This document shows, piece after piece, positions 47,601 through 59,270 of a DNA stretch of 64,000 bases. A model generated the notes under the pieces. It was not told the DNA's origin. It was given only the letters and a program-made list of their open reading frames with translations, and did not search any database. Each line of letters opens with the position of its first letter. Position 1 is the stretch's first letter. Source of the DNA: Stichopus chloronotus (lineage: Eukaryota; Echinodermata; Holothuroidea; Aspidochirotida; Stichopodidae); assembly GCA_021234535.1 (NCBI GenBank), contig CM037835.1, positions 8,122,001 through 8,186,000 of the forward strand, in the 5' to 3' direction. The position numbers and the translations under genes are program-made.

Positions 47601-50309
47601 ACACATCTCAACTATCCATATTTGGTGTGGATGATAACTGAGTAATTGGACGGTGTCAGTTGGTGTACTAACTGAAACTTGATATTCCCCTCTGGTATGT
47701 TGACCAGTATATGGACATTAAAGGGGCACTTTAAGTTGTTTCATGAAATTCAGTTACTCTTTTACAAACCTTTCAAGTTTATGTCAAGTTTCCTCAACCT
47801 AACGCTTTTAGTGACAGATCGATGGTCAAACTAAGAGGGTCCCCATGATGTGTCACATGCAAATGACCACTAATGAGTGAGTAAATAATGATTTAATTGG
47901 TTTGGGAAAACTTGTGACCTTCCACTTTTCCACATTAGTTTTAATTCATATACCCACAGCCAGTACATAACCATGGAGAAAAATATAATTTCACAGTTTT
48001 CACAAATATTGGATGTGAATGGTGAAGCTACCTATAAGCTATGTTATTTGGTAGTACCCATCAAATCTCTCACAAACTATAAAGTCTGAACTTCTGCACT
48101 GTTGGTGCTCTAGTTTTTGAAGTTCTGTAAATTGTGCAGTCCTATAGATTTTCTTGTACGATGTTGATGGTTTGATATAATGACTGTGGTTGCTATGATT
48201 TGACTTAATGATATGTAAATGGTATCTTCATGGTGTTCAGGTGTGAGCCCTCTGTAGCCTTGGTGCTCTAGTTCATGGAGTGACATTATATTGAATAATT
48301 TAGAAATTACAGATGTGAGGTCTCCCTTTCAGTGAGGTCTCTCTTTCAGTACTGGGTACATGCAGCTTATGACACCTGGGAATTGCCGTTCATGGCCATA
48401 TGGGGGGGGGGTTGGTATTTGCCAAAAATTTTCTTGTACGCTCCATGCCAGTCGATGATAGTGCTTTGCTTAGATAGTGTATGCAGGTGACCTAACAAAT
48501 TTTTGCACCCACTGACATTAAGATTGTTTTAAAATATAACGTGGCCTCTGAACCAGAGAAAGCAATTTAATAGATTAAAATATGGTTCTGTAGGTTACAA
48601 AAGATCCACGTATTACAAAGTACATACTTTTTAATAGATTGATGTTTTTCTCACTGAGAAATATCAGACATAAGACCCCTATGTCAAGACTGGGTACATG
48701 CAGCTTAGGACACATGGGAAGTACCATTTTCAGCCACCTTTGCAGTTTGTGAAGCCAAAAATCTTTCGTTGCTCTGTGCCAACCAATGGTGGCTCTCTGC
48801 TCAGACAATGTTGCCTGTCCTGTATGTCGTCAAGCAGGACATTCCAATGTACCTGATATGTCCTTTCATGTATTCATGACAGTATGTGTCTTCCCATCAG
48901 TGGGACCCCTTGTTCTTCTACTATGTTTGTGCATTACTGTTTCCTACAGGTATTCCTTTTTGGTTGTATGTAGCAAAGAAATATAGCAAATTTATTCTCT
49001 GTGACATCAGCATGGACCAGTTAATGAAAATCCTATTTCTCATCAGGTATTGTTCTCAAGAATAACCTCTCACAGCAGTTGCATAAATGGGCTAACTTTG
49101 CCATAAAAATCACGAACAGTGGCATAAGTAAGCATCTATGTATAAAAAAAATATGTAAATTTACAAACAAATTTTCCAAACATGCTGGGAGGCCTGATGA
49201 ACATGACTTGAAGAACCAAAATGGCAGTTTTTGTCACTGAAATTGAGCAAAGAAAAAAGAATTTTTGTTGTTTTGCTGCAAAATCAAGACAGTTCAGTGA
49301 CTGAAATTAGGAGTTGTCAGCTTTTACCTCATTAAAAAGAGTGCGTATGTAAGAGAGGCAGACTAAAAGTTGCTTTGTTTTGTGTGAGCTAGATTTTGTA
49401 TGAATGCTACGTGACTTGTCGGATTTCTGCTTCTGTCACGGAAGACTTAAAGACAATTTTCTTTGGCAGCCCACCAAAAATGTAAATGGTAGTAGCCAAA
49501 CAACAGTTGTAGTTAATATAATTTATTGGTTTTGGGGGTAATTGTTTATGATTATTGAAAGGTTGCACAATGCATTTCTAATTTGATGTCAAATGTTTTG
49601 AATAAGAATTTGAATTCTTCAGCATTTTAATAAAGCAGCACAACTTTAAATGATCTAGCAAAGTAAAGAAATTGAAAAACATCATTGCGGGAATCACCTT
49701 TTTTCTGAACCCCGCTATTTTGTTTTTGAAATGCAACAGTTTTAGCGACTTGATGTCAGATTATGTAAACTTTCCATCAGCTCAGGTTGGATTGTATTTA
49801 TCATAGCTTTGAAGCGTAGCAAATGACCAGAATATTGAATCGTCTTTAATATGTAGATTTAAGGGTAGGCAAAGATTACTACCATTGTTGGTTTGGTCAT
49901 GTTTGTTTCCTTATCGCTGCCGCACCTTTCGAAATGGAATTTCAAGCCGTAATACAGCCATTATCATGCATTTGAGTCAAATGTTGAAATTTTGGGCTCA
50001 TCAGTAGTCGGCTCAAAAATCAGTATAGTGAAAAAAAGCACCATCAAATTTGTCTTGCCAAAATAACAAAACAGAAATTTAAGGAGATATGGAGTAGTTG
50101 GTGACCGTAGGATTTAAAATTCATAACATTTATAACGATCTAGCATGATGATTACAAAGCAAATGTGGAAAGTCTTGACAGTTCATTTATTTTTGTCTTT
50201 CAGCACTGTCCATGTTTTGCTAAAAATTGGTAAGCTATTGTGTAGACCAATCAGTTTTAAGTGGAGTAGAACAGGAAGTTTTTTTGTTTCTGTTTTTTTT
50301 TAATTACAG
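44641..50309. other. intergenic or long 3'UTR/intron region
   Basis: No gene is recognised on either strand. The region contains a degenerate ~143-bp repeat array (46905-47590) and scattered copies of a GCCAAAAATtTTCTxGTxCTC block (46770, 48420, 48750). A G-run is at about 48402-48411. Confidence 0.45.
46905..47590 (+). repeat. degenerate tandem array, period about 137-147 bp
   Basis: The anchor TATGAAATTCTGCAAA and variants, followed by a GTGCTyCTCC-type block, recurs at 47115, 47262, 47405 and 47542. The array opens with an imperfect inverted repeat AGCTCACACCAGGT / AACTGGTATGAGCT at 46908-46936. It is unrelated in sequence to the DR1-carrying repeat but similar in unit size. Confidence 0.6.
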
Positions 50310-50363
50310 AAGACTAGAAAGCAGAAGAAAGATGCATTAGCTGCATTCTCTCCGCAGCCATAA
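50310..50363 (+). CDS. orphan terminal exon candidate (17 codons and stop)
   Basis: A strong polypyrimidine tract (TTTCTGTTTTTTTTTAATTACAG) precedes AAGACTAGAAAGCAG. In phase 0 it reads KTRKQKKDALAAFSPQP and then TAA. No upstream partner is certain: several HDGF-related exons end in phase 0 (for example exon 11) and could splice to it as an alternative basic end, or it could belong to another transcript or be chance. It is included only as a weak candidate. Confidence 0.22.
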   Translation, partial: KTRKQKKDALAAFSPQP

Positions 50364-53300
50364 AGAGTTATGTTGTTTCATCCTGCTGTGTTTTTTATTT
50401 TAACATTACTCAGACTTCCTCTCAATGGTGTTTTTGAATGCACGACATTATCCCAAAATGTCACTGGAAGATTGATCGTCTCTTTTCTGTAACCATTAAC
50501 AGAATTCATATTTTTGCTTTCGTTCAAACTTTGTATTTATGGTTTGCAAAATGATGCCTTACAAAGAGCTCTCTGGACTGTGTTGCCCTTTTGCTTACAA
50601 TCACTTGATGATGTTGGAAGCAACAGCAGCAATTGGCAAACAACTTAAGGGAGAAATAATGTCACAGAGATTGCTTGTTTAGAATCCTCTCATCATGACA
50701 GCCTATGTCATCCCAGAGGTTGTGTTAAGTTCAACTTTTTTCAGTGGGGGGAGGGAGTGTGTCATTTTCTTTGCGAGCATATCTTGCACTCTACATTTTT
50801 GACAAAACTGAAAATGTTTTCATTTGGATGCTCAAACCGTTTTCATAGTAAAACCTCTTTGTAGGGTCACAAGAAGAAAAGAATGGAAGAATTTGCTTAA
50901 AGCCGAGTTTAAATTTAAGATTGGTGCAGTAGGAGAGACATCTATTGCTGAATTTGCCTTTCTGTGGATGGATAGACCACCAAGATGGAAAGTCTTGGAC
51001 TCACATCTTGAAATGTCACACCCACTGAAAAGAAAAGTTCAATCCTTTTGAAAATCATGTTTAAGTTGAAAGGCCAGACAGCAGACCTGCTGAATTACAA
51101 TATTGTCGTATTTCTATCATGTTTCTTCCAGCAGTTTTCTAGCATTTTCCTTCACTTAATGCCTTGCATGGATGAAGTATATAAAAGGAATATTCACAGC
51201 AAGGTGCAAATGTTGACTGATAGTCACTTCAATAAACTTCAAAAATCTAAATCCTGTTGCTCTTTGTATATTTTGATTTTGTTTTTAAACCTGGTGATTT
51301 TAAATTTCTGGCACATAAAAACTGGACTTTTTTCCCCAAGGGTGGAGGATGTAGAAGAATTAATAGATGAGTGGTTTACCTGTAATTCAGGAATACATTG
51401 TGGCTATGATGACACAGCCCAGTGATGCTGCTGACAGTACTGTAATTAACAAATGAGAAATAAGAAACTTGGCTATGAAGAATAGTATGTGACATCAAAC
51501 ATCAAATACTCTACATTGTTCTGCATAATCATACTATTCTCCTAGTTCAGTGAGGATTGTCATTCTAGTTTTGAGTTTTGTTTACCTCTGTCCACTTGAA
51601 AGCGTGGTAATTATGGCTTTCATGGAAACCAGATAGGGTTCACGTGGATAAAGAAATTCGTCAGTACAGTATGTTACGTTTGAGTCAGAAAGAGCTTGTT
51701 CCTTTGCACACTTCAGGCAGGTAGGCATTAATGGTTTGTGCTCATTTGTCCAAGGGCATCAGCAGCAGGTCCAGCAGTGAACAGTTGCCCCACTTATTAT
51801 CAAATCTATTCAACTACTTGCACAAAGCAGGTATTTTATACTGAAAAAAATATGTTGCAGTAGCTGATAATATTTCTGCTGCAGTGATCAGTTTTAGTGA
51901 TTCCTGATTCACAGTATGTTGTATATGAGGGAGCTGCAAAGATGAAAGTGACAAAAAAGGTGTCTCTTTACTATTTATTTTTAAGATTTCTATCAGTACA
52001 GAAGGAAACATTTCAGACACCGAAAAATGTGAGGCTTTCATATGACTTTTGACAAATAGGTACAACATAAACACATAAAGCTTTTCACAAAACATACACA
52101 AACAACCCTTGCAAAACGTGAAGGCAAGTTTCGGCGATTTCAAACGTTGGCAAATAATCATGACACTTAATGAGTGATTATGGAGACTGTAGATTCTTTT
52201 ATGAAAGAACTTTGATATTAAATATAGTACTTTAATCCATGTTTTCAAGGCCTTGTTGTACCCTTAGTTCAATAAATCCGATTTACAACATGATATGCAG
52301 AACTGTCAAAAACTGATGAAAACTCCGTTTTTCACCTCAAGAACTATAACATTTCTTATAATGAGGCACGCAGACTTACTGTTGAGGCAGGCATGGAATT
52401 TGTGAAATGGATGTGAACATGCCAAAGCAGTCCTTGCTAAAGTTCTTCCATATGTGTTGGTTGTTTCCTCCCTGCTGCTATAACATCTCTCTTATTATTC
52501 GCGATTTCGAAGACAATTTTGGCAGTCAAATTACAGCAACGTTCCAGTGACAAGGATTTTTTTAGTAAGAGCACATATTTGCACTGCAGGCACTTCACAT
52601 CCCACTCTAACATCTTGTCCATAACAAAAGATGATCGCTACCTGAAGAAAGACTATTGGGGGGGTCAAGAAAGTTTTCCAATTGCCTCAAGTTTGCAAAA
52701 TGTTGTGTAACACTGGAAAACTACCGTTGCTCCCTGTCCTTTAAGCTACATGCCTATTTATGCTTAAAACTACAAGAAAAGTCAAATTCAGTAAGTTGTA
52801 GATTGAGCTCAAAATGCCAAAAGAAAGGTTACAACTCTGGCACTATTGTAAATCCCTTTTAAGCCAGCCTTTTAAGAAACACAAAGGATATTCAATTGAT
52901 CTGTTATGGCATAGATTTCCCAGAATGCAATGTACCTCTGTGAAAAAGAAATTTCTTTAAAAATCCATTTCTTCCAAACAGTACAAGGAAAAGGAAAATA
53001 AATTCCTGAACCTCTATGTCTTTAAGTTAAATTGTTTTCACTGAAAAATCTCTTTAACTCATTTTTGTTTTCATTGGAAATACTTCTCCCAGAGGAAAGA
53101 TGAGCACTAAAGACATGGAAGAACTTACATCATGCACATTGCATAAAGAAACATCTTTTAATCTAAGGCTAGCAGTTACATTTTGTGCTTGGCAGGAATG
53201 TAGAAAAAAAAATTGTGCATCATCAATATTGGTTGATACCATACCTATATGGTGCTGAAGTTCATTAATTTTGTTTGACTGCTGTTGTGTGCTGAATCAG

Positions 53301-54517
53301 TGGATGTATGTGAATCGACTGCCTAAATGTGAAATTCATTGCTTGCAAGCAAATACATCAGTTGCATGTGAATCCACAGGTTGAATGCATTCTGTTGGTT
53401 GTGAGTGTGATACATTGGTTGTATGTTAGAGCATGTGCTGTTCGCTGTGTGGTTCTGTCTGTCATGATAATATTCACGACATCAAAAGCTCATGAGTTGT
53501 ACGTGTGAAACCAATAAGCTGTATTTCATTCAAATTGTGTGTATGCTAATCAAATTATGTTTCCGTCAGAACAAGTCATTCAAGGCAACAAAACTATCCC
53601 GAAGTTCAACATGAAGTTCAAATTGCTACTTCAGTTATTGCTTGGGAATTCATTGACATTGAACAAAAGAAACAACTTAAACTTTAATAGAAAATTGATA
53701 GTTTACGCAAAGGTAGTGTCAAATCACTCACCAGTGATTGATAACACTTTCAATATAAAAATGTGGCAGCAAGTAAAAACGTTTGCATGCAATATTATCT
53801 TGTTGGCAGAGGCATATTTCATTGCAACATTGGTAGGAGGAGGGAATGGGGTCAACTATCGAAAACCCTGAAACTGCACTCAAAGTGTACACAGTCAGGG
53901 ACAAAGCATGCCCAGATGAACCAGGGGGCGAAGCCCCACGGGATGGTTTTTAATACCTAGGAAACTCCAGAAAAACTGTTCCTACAAGGTAAACTTCAAA
54001 GGTAAATGTTCTTGGGTATTGTTATTATTGGACATCAGGGAAAGACTTTAGATTACCATATTATTTCAAACTTTATGCCTTGATAAATCATGCAAAGTCC
54101 TACATATGAATACACAAACTAAGCTAACCTTATTTGATGTTTTAAATGAACATTTTCTAAACATGTTAAAGTGAAGTATAACATGTATTTTCCAGTATAA
54201 CACATACAGTAGGCATCTTTAGACTGTTACTTTGGAGGAGGGGCGGGTCCATGGGCCATCCCCTAGCCAGTAATTGGGGGATAAACTCTTCCATCCCCTG
54301 GGATCTACTGTGCGCCTCTGCTTGTTGGACAAAAACTGATTTCAAAGCAATTGCACCAACACAGAAAGGAGTACACCTTGGTCCTGATGGAATAAAAATG
54401 TTCAGGAGAGAAAAAGATAAAATATCTACGGTGAGTCACTAACTATGAACAAGTCTGAATACAAAAACCTGTCATGATGGCTGGTAACACTACTTATTCA
54501 GCAAATTACTTGTTGCT
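50364..54517. other. non-coding stretch between the orphan exon and the GST gene
   Basis: No exon with recognisable homology is seen. A repeat-like GGGGCGAAGCCCCACGGGA lies near 53926-53944, similar in style to the GC-rich patch at 380-560. A minus-strand 3'UTR for the GST gene must begin below 54518, but no clear poly(A) signal was chosen. Confidence 0.4.
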
Positions 54518-54762
54518 TTAATTTGGAGTTTCTATTGTGTCGAAGATCGTAGCATCCTTTCGATAGTGCTTCCTAAATTCGATGTAGGCACTGTCTGGGT
54601 GAACTGTGCTCTGGACAGCCTTGTCCTTCAACATCCTCTCCACCCAAGGATGGAGAGCTGTCAGGGTTTCAGGGATGCCTTTACCTTCACCAAAACATCC
54701 TGAGGAACGAAATCTGGCGAAGATTGGCCAAATCATGTAGTCGAGATATCCCGGTCTGGAGC
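54518..54762 (-). CDS. GSTO1: omega GST, last exon and stop
   Basis: It reads (G)SRPGYLDYMIWPIFARFRSS, then GCFGEGKGIPETL, then HPWVERMLKDKAVQ, and ends FDTIETPN with TAA at 54518-54520. DYMIWP matches the IDYLIWP block of GSTO. The acceptor is CACTGCAG before 54762. The three exons give about 198 residues, the expected remainder after a missing first exon of roughly 40. Confidence 0.92.
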
Positions 54763-54837
54763 CTGCAGTGACAACATACAGGTATGCAATATAGTGCCCC
54801 ATGAACAAGATGAATATTAAGGAGTGCCAAGATGGGT

Positions 54838-54850
54838 GGGGGGGGGGGGA
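54838..54850. repeat. poly-G run in GST intron
   Basis: A run of about a dozen G on the plus strand lies 76 bp upstream (in transcript sense) of the last GST exon. On the minus strand it is a C-rich tract, possibly part of the splice-site environment. The rest of this intron (54763-55514) is unremarkable. Confidence 0.6.
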
Positions 54851-55514
54851 CTCAAGCATGCATCAACTTTTCCACATACCTCCTTGCTATCTATTGGAAC
54901 TCTGAGGTCTGTAAAACAGTGTACACACAACCTTACATGTACAGTAGCATTTGAGAAAGTGGTTGCTCAACCACTAAGAACAGTAAAGACACCTAGCTGA
55001 TAAGCTCTGTAATTCAAGCACGAGCAGGACGAACACAAGATCACAAACTAAAGTTCTAACTTTCCTTTTCCTGCTAACCTGTTTTTTGCAGCTTTCCGAT
55101 GTGTCATAACTCTCATATTGACAGTTCAGAGGCAAACAAATGCAGAACATGAGGTCAATTAAATTATCTAAATTATCACATCTAATTCTTTCATGCAGAC
55201 ACTCAAACCGCAGGCAGAAACACAAACTTTGTAAGTGTCTCTTTCTAGTTTTGTTTTTGGGTTATTTTTCGATGTTCTGTAAATAATTATCTCTGAGTCA
55301 CAACAGAATTCCATGGCTGGGATGGCACTAAGTGCCAAATGTGAAATACTGTCCATAACATGCACTGCTCAGAGCACATTTCTGGCAACTTCTACGATGG
55401 AAAAAACAACCTTTAAGTATATCTATTTTGAGGGTTTACTCAGCAGTGATGCTTCCCCCCCAGCCACTCCAATTTGGACCTCTAATTACTAGACATACCA
55501 GTGGATGACCTTAC

Positions 55515-55635
55515 CATAAAAGAAATCTGTTCCTCTTTCCTTCAGTTCCTTATCTAGTCTTTCCAGGGCAACCTTCAAAGCTTCCAGTTTTTCTTTGTTA
55601 GCACCACCATCAGCTCCAAAGTAAGAAGGTATGAC
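55515..55635 (-). CDS. GSTO1: omega GST, helical-domain exon
   Basis: The exon reads VIPSYFGADGGANKEKLEAL, then KVALERLDKELKERGTDFFY and one base of Gly. It matches the start of the C-terminal helical domain of GSTO (…FSKVPS…LxxLEEVL…TTFFGG). The acceptor is TCTTCCAG before 55635. The donor TATG|GTAAGG is preferred over AAG|GTCATC because it joins the last exon in phase 1 and gives an FFYGSRPGYLDY junction that aligns without a gap. Confidence 0.9.
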
Positions 55636-56999
55636 CTGGAAGAAAACAGAGGAATAATACTTCATCATAAAGATCATCATATACCATATGAAACTTATGA
55701 TATCACATGTTTCCACTTTAGCCTTTTCTTTGGGGAAAGGTCGTGATGCACTGCTGTTCCTCTGTACTCTAGTACAAGGTCTTTTATCCATCCTTCGTAA
55801 GTGTCAAAAAAAAATGTCACAAAGCCCTGCCACTGTTACAAAGGGTCAACCGTCAGAAACGAATTTTAATGAGTATAAAGAAATCTCATGGACTTTTAAT
55901 TGTCACGGCATGGCCACTTTCTCCCTTTTGAGGTCAACAGAGTTGAAAAGTCTGCCACATAGAAAGATCAAATAATGGGAAGAAATGGAAAAATCAACTA
56001 GCTGACAATAGTGTTATGATGTTTTCCATTGAATTATTAAACAAACATGGAATACAGCAGTCTACTAGCCATGCATTATCCAGTCTAATGAGTGAAATAG
56101 AGACATGAGTGAATCATCATTAGATTGGCATTTTGCTGACATGCACCGAGGTCACTTCCAGCTCCTTACTGTACATGCTCTTAGCTTTGACTGGACTGTC
56201 TTCCATCAAGTTTAAAGATTTGTGAATGACTCCTTGAGATATTAACATATTTACAATATTTTATACTTTGAGAAACAACAGGCAACAAGGTGGATCAGTC
56301 AACTTTCCAGACCTGTCAACCTGTCTGACTGAGATGTGGAAATGTCAATTTTATTCAGAGGAGGAAAACAGGGAGACATGTGGAAAATACACATCAACAT
56401 ACAACTACATGTAAATTGAATGCACTGCCCAAAGTTCAAGGTACTGCAGTTAAATGCATGCCATACTGTATGTGCAAACTAACACAACAGCTTTCAATTA
56501 GTGTAAAGTTTTGTACCATGTGTGATAGGTTGTAATTGTTAATAATGAATCTACAATATGAATACACATTTATACCATTTTCATTTATGGGCAACTGCTC
56601 AATTAAACCTATTTTCACAAATGTCGTAAATGGAACATAAAATTGTCGGGAGGACAAAATATGAAACTGGGAAACCAAAGCGACTGCAAGACTCCTGCTT
56701 AGTGCTTGTGTGCAGGATTGCGTGAATCCCGCATTTGTTTCCTGAATCCTGCAAAAAGATAAATCTTATGCGGGAATATTCAGCACACTTTTCCACAGCG
56801 GAGATTGCAGCTACAATTATAAATACACACAATAAATTGCAATAGAATCTCTACCAACTGACAACTCCCTCCTTGATTTTGAAAATCCCTCCCAAAACTT
56901 CTTTTAGAGAGGGACTTCTCTCCCAGGTTCAATACCTTAGCACAAACACAGTTCATGCTATAGCCAAGAGTAGACAGGTCTGTCTTTCTTTCCTTTGAA

Positions 57000-57610
57000 A
57001 GTTCAATGTTTACAAGGTTATCAAACTTTGGTGTTTCTCAAACTAACAAGACCCTTGATCTCTGGTGACAATCAAGTAACATTTGATCTCCACAAAAAAG
57101 ACTACAGAATATCTTTTCTCCTTCCAACTAAATTTAAGACTTTCCATTCTTATGAGATTATGTTGAAGATGGATGTTTCAGGATTGACTTTGACATTTAC
57201 CACAAATGGCAGAGATCATCTTCTCAGCAATCACTGCCTCTGAACCAAACTTAACTTCAAACAAGGGTCTCTTTCTGAATATCATGTGCAAAATGATTCA
57301 AAGTTTTGAACTCTGTTGACCTTAAATATCCTTTTAAAGTAGAATATGCTGTTATTCCTGTGTTTTCAAAAGTGCACCAAAGGGCTAGTTATTCTTATCA
57401 CAGTTGTAAAATACTATGTTGTAACATAATAAAATAATACTGTTGCGTTGCTGGCCTCGGATGAAATTTGTATCTCTATGATAAACAATGCATTTACTTA
57501 TCAGGCACAATGGATACCAAGTTTGAGGTTGGGCAAATTCAACCTTTTTGATCTACAGTATCATGTTTACAAGTATCTTCACACACACAGCATACACATC
57601 CAAACATGGA
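57000..57610 (+). repeat. decayed units of the ~146-bp repeat family
   Basis: Fragments such as GTTTACAAGGTTATCAAACTTT, TCTCCACAAAAAAGAC, AAAGTTTTGAACTCTGTTGACC and a terminal ATCATGTTTACAAGTATCTTC, followed by an AC-rich tract, keep the unit order of the 2091-3326 element. No perfect DR1 core remains. It lies within the GST intron. Confidence 0.45.
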
Positions 57611-57959
57611 TGCCAGAATGACTGCAAAGGTTACAACTACAGTATCATCAAAACCAATAAAAGAATTGTGATATTAAAGAACAGGAATGTGATGTACATG
57701 TTTACTGTACAGTGTACTGTACAGTAAACATCACTGTCTACTGTTGTTTACTGTTTACCCACTGTACATATTCGATTGCCCTTAGGGAAGAGATCAACCT
57801 ATGGTGAAGTCGAATATGGTATATGGCAAAGACAATATCTGTTATTATATGTAAACAACACTTGGCACACTAGTAAAGAAGTCATTGAACCAATTGAATT
57901 TTGAATTCTGTCTGGTTGCAACCCTGGGTGCAAGTCACTGACAAAACCCAACTTGCCTA

Positions 57960-59270
57960 TTTTCAATTCAGTTCAATTTATTTCTCATATGTACACAGGG
58001 ACAAATGTTTCAACAAAAAATTTACATTATATTTTCTTACAAAGGACACTAAAAAAACAGTACTGTTGATCAAAGCTAGTGACCTTGAAATAAGCCTAAA
58101 CAAGGAAAAAGCAAGCAAACAAAATAAAATAGAGCAAACTTAAGGGTACTTAAATGTCAAAAGAGTGGTATGAAAATAGCAAGAACTTAGAAGTGATATC
58201 TGTCAAGAAGAAAAGATTTTGTAACCTTGGAAGGACTGAAAAGATGGACTCAATTTTACATTAAGGGGAAAATTATGCCAGATATTACAACAATTGATAA
58301 TTGTGAAGAAACAATTTACAATGTAAAGTTCTATGACTTGTCACAGAAAAGAGATTATTATTTGGAAAAACAATGAAAGTTTCATTATGTTTGGTGATTT
58401 AATTATACTAGATATTTTTGGTAACAAATTATCACGATATTGAAATACAATACCTTCCATATACTACAGTACTTATATCTTTATTTTTTAGAAGTTTGCA
58501 ATCTATGTGTAAGTACAGCTAATTGGTCATATATCGCCTGCATTTCTTTGTGAAAACCTTAAGTATCCTACAGTATTTTGCAGCATCTGAAGAGGTTTAA
58601 GGACTGTAGCACATGCCATGCCATAGACTTCAGTAGCATAAGACAGCAAGGAGTAAATGAAGGAATAGTACATTTGAATTGGTGCATTAGCATGAACAAT
58701 GTAGCTTTAATGTGTGATAAAAGATACCAATCTACAGTACTTAAGGAGGGAATTATTTAAATCATTCACAAGTTGTTTCCAAGTCAAGTTTTCATCAACA
58801 GTCAGGCCCAAGTAAAATGTGATTTTCTAATATTTCAACACATGCATCACTACAATGTATAATTGCGTGAAAAACAGTGAATGTTGTTTTCCCAGTGTGG
58901 AGGGTAAGTTCATTTGACTCAAATTTTAAAATAACATAGAGTTTCGATGGCCATATTGATTAACTTTGTCTTTGTTCAAAACATAAGTATCACTGGCGAA
59001 TAGAAGAGTTGATACATTAGGAGCGGCATTCTCAATATCATTGATATCAATAAGAAACAACAGAGGACCTACAGTACCACAGAACCTTGCAGTACCCCAG
59101 TGGTGACACTTGCATAATGTGAATAAGTATTACTTACAAAGGAACATTGCTTTCTACATAAAAACTATCAAAGGCCTTGCCTCAAATGCCAAAGTGCAAC
59201 AATTTATTCAATAGAATAGCGTGGTGAACTGTGTCAAAAGCTTTCTTTACGTCTAAATACAAGCCTACAG
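57960..59270 (-). mobile_element. minus-strand LINE relic (reverse transcriptase fragments)
   Basis: Read on the minus strand, 59270-59190 gives DVKKAFDTVHHAILLNKLLH. Further along are a diverged GVLQGSV, then ND-IENAAP and TLLFASDTYVLNKDKV, where the catalytic ADD reads ASD. A final piece resembles GLTVDENLTWKQLVND. Stops and frame changes occur throughout. It is a non-CR1 type judged by the AFDTVHH and ADDT spacing, and lies in the GST intron. Confidence 0.7.

Noticed and set aside
53280..53480. Short recurring TTGCTTGCAAGC / GTTGCATGTGAATC motifs as a tandem repeat
   Set aside because: Spacing is irregular and similarity is limited to a few words, so no repeat unit can be defined.
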